Below, piece after piece: positions 12,327 through 12,391 of a stretch of 12,391 nucleotides of DNA; positions within the stretch are counted from its first letter, which is position 1, and every line of letters starts with the position of its first letter. Below the pieces are notes generated by a model. The model ran no database searches. It was not told the DNA's origin and worked only from the letters and a program-made list of their open reading frames with translations. The position numbers and the translations under genes were made by a program. Source of the stretch: JBGTLW01 sp041743835 (lineage in GTDB: Bacteria; Planctomycetota; Phycisphaerae; Phycisphaerales; Phycisphaeraceae); the NCBI GenBank assembly GCA_041743835.1, contig JBGTLW010000011.1, forward strand, positions 1 to 12,391, read 5' to 3'.

Positions 12327-12391
12327 CGGTCGGCATTCGCAACTGGATCTGATGCGCGGTACCGCAGCTCGGCCGGTGCATCAGCCGGATC
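12302..12391 (+). pseudogene. possible out-of-frame continuation of mutM
   Basis: From 12302 another frame reads VGRDSLRLTV, which fits the DSL..T segment that follows the DPRRFG block in Fpg. From 12331 a third frame reads QLDLMRGTAARPVHQ, which loosely resembles the next family segment. Two shifts within about 30 bases would be needed. The match is by eye and weak, especially the second part, and the window ends before the zinc finger could be seen. Confidence 0.35.

Noticed and set aside
1..12391. CRISPR arrays, tRNA or rRNA genes.
   Set aside because: No regularly spaced direct repeats and no tRNA T-loop/CCA or rRNA-like segments were seen on reading both strands; small RNAs cannot be excluded by eye.

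Overview
The window reads as chromosomal DNA of a high-GC bacterium. The best guess is a planctomycete, probably of the Phycisphaerae type. This is inferred from several traits together: a secreted formylglycine-type sulfatase, two PEP-CTERM surface proteins, a pilin-like protein with the FTLIELLVVI N-terminus common in that phylum, and GC-rich housekeeping genes. No rRNA or tRNA is present to confirm it.

Left part (1-3806), mostly housekeeping, all on +. The window opens with the last 37 codons of a gene ending in a membrane anchor, followed by a plausible rho-independent terminator. A class I aspartate/aromatic aminotransferase and a Gfo/Idh/MocA oxidoreductase follow, 25 nt apart. Then comes prfB (release factor 2), which must be read through a +1 frameshift. 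Its slippery site is CTT TAA C rather than the usual CTT TGA C, and no Shine-Dalgarno-like stimulator precedes it.

Middle part (3807-9756), accessory. prfB converges on a leftward pair: a secreted sulfatase followed by a small cupin. A G-run tract and two hairpins with identical 10-bp stems, in mirrored orientation, lie between prfB and the cupin. Divergent from the sulfatase is a transcriptional regulator with a GntR-type winged helix and a LacI/GalR-type ligand-binding domain. The shared intergenic region holds GACCAA/TTGGTC half-sites 21 bp apart and a third half-site against the regulator's -35. Rightward of the regulator are two tandemly duplicated PEP-CTERM proteins (826-bp unit, near-identical leaders) and one pilin-like protein. 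I infer a sugar-responsive locus in which the regulator controls the sulfatase and cupin and perhaps the surface proteins; this is not shown directly.

Right part (9757-12391). A complete single-ORF IS66-family element (about 1.44 kb, 13-bp terminal inverted repeats) sits after the pilin gene without a recognisable target duplication. A leftward four-helix membrane protein of unknown function follows. Divergent from it is the start of mutM/fpg (DNA-formamidopyrimidine glycosylase). Its reading frame stops at codon 137, about half the family length, with family-like residues continuing in other frames up to the window edge.
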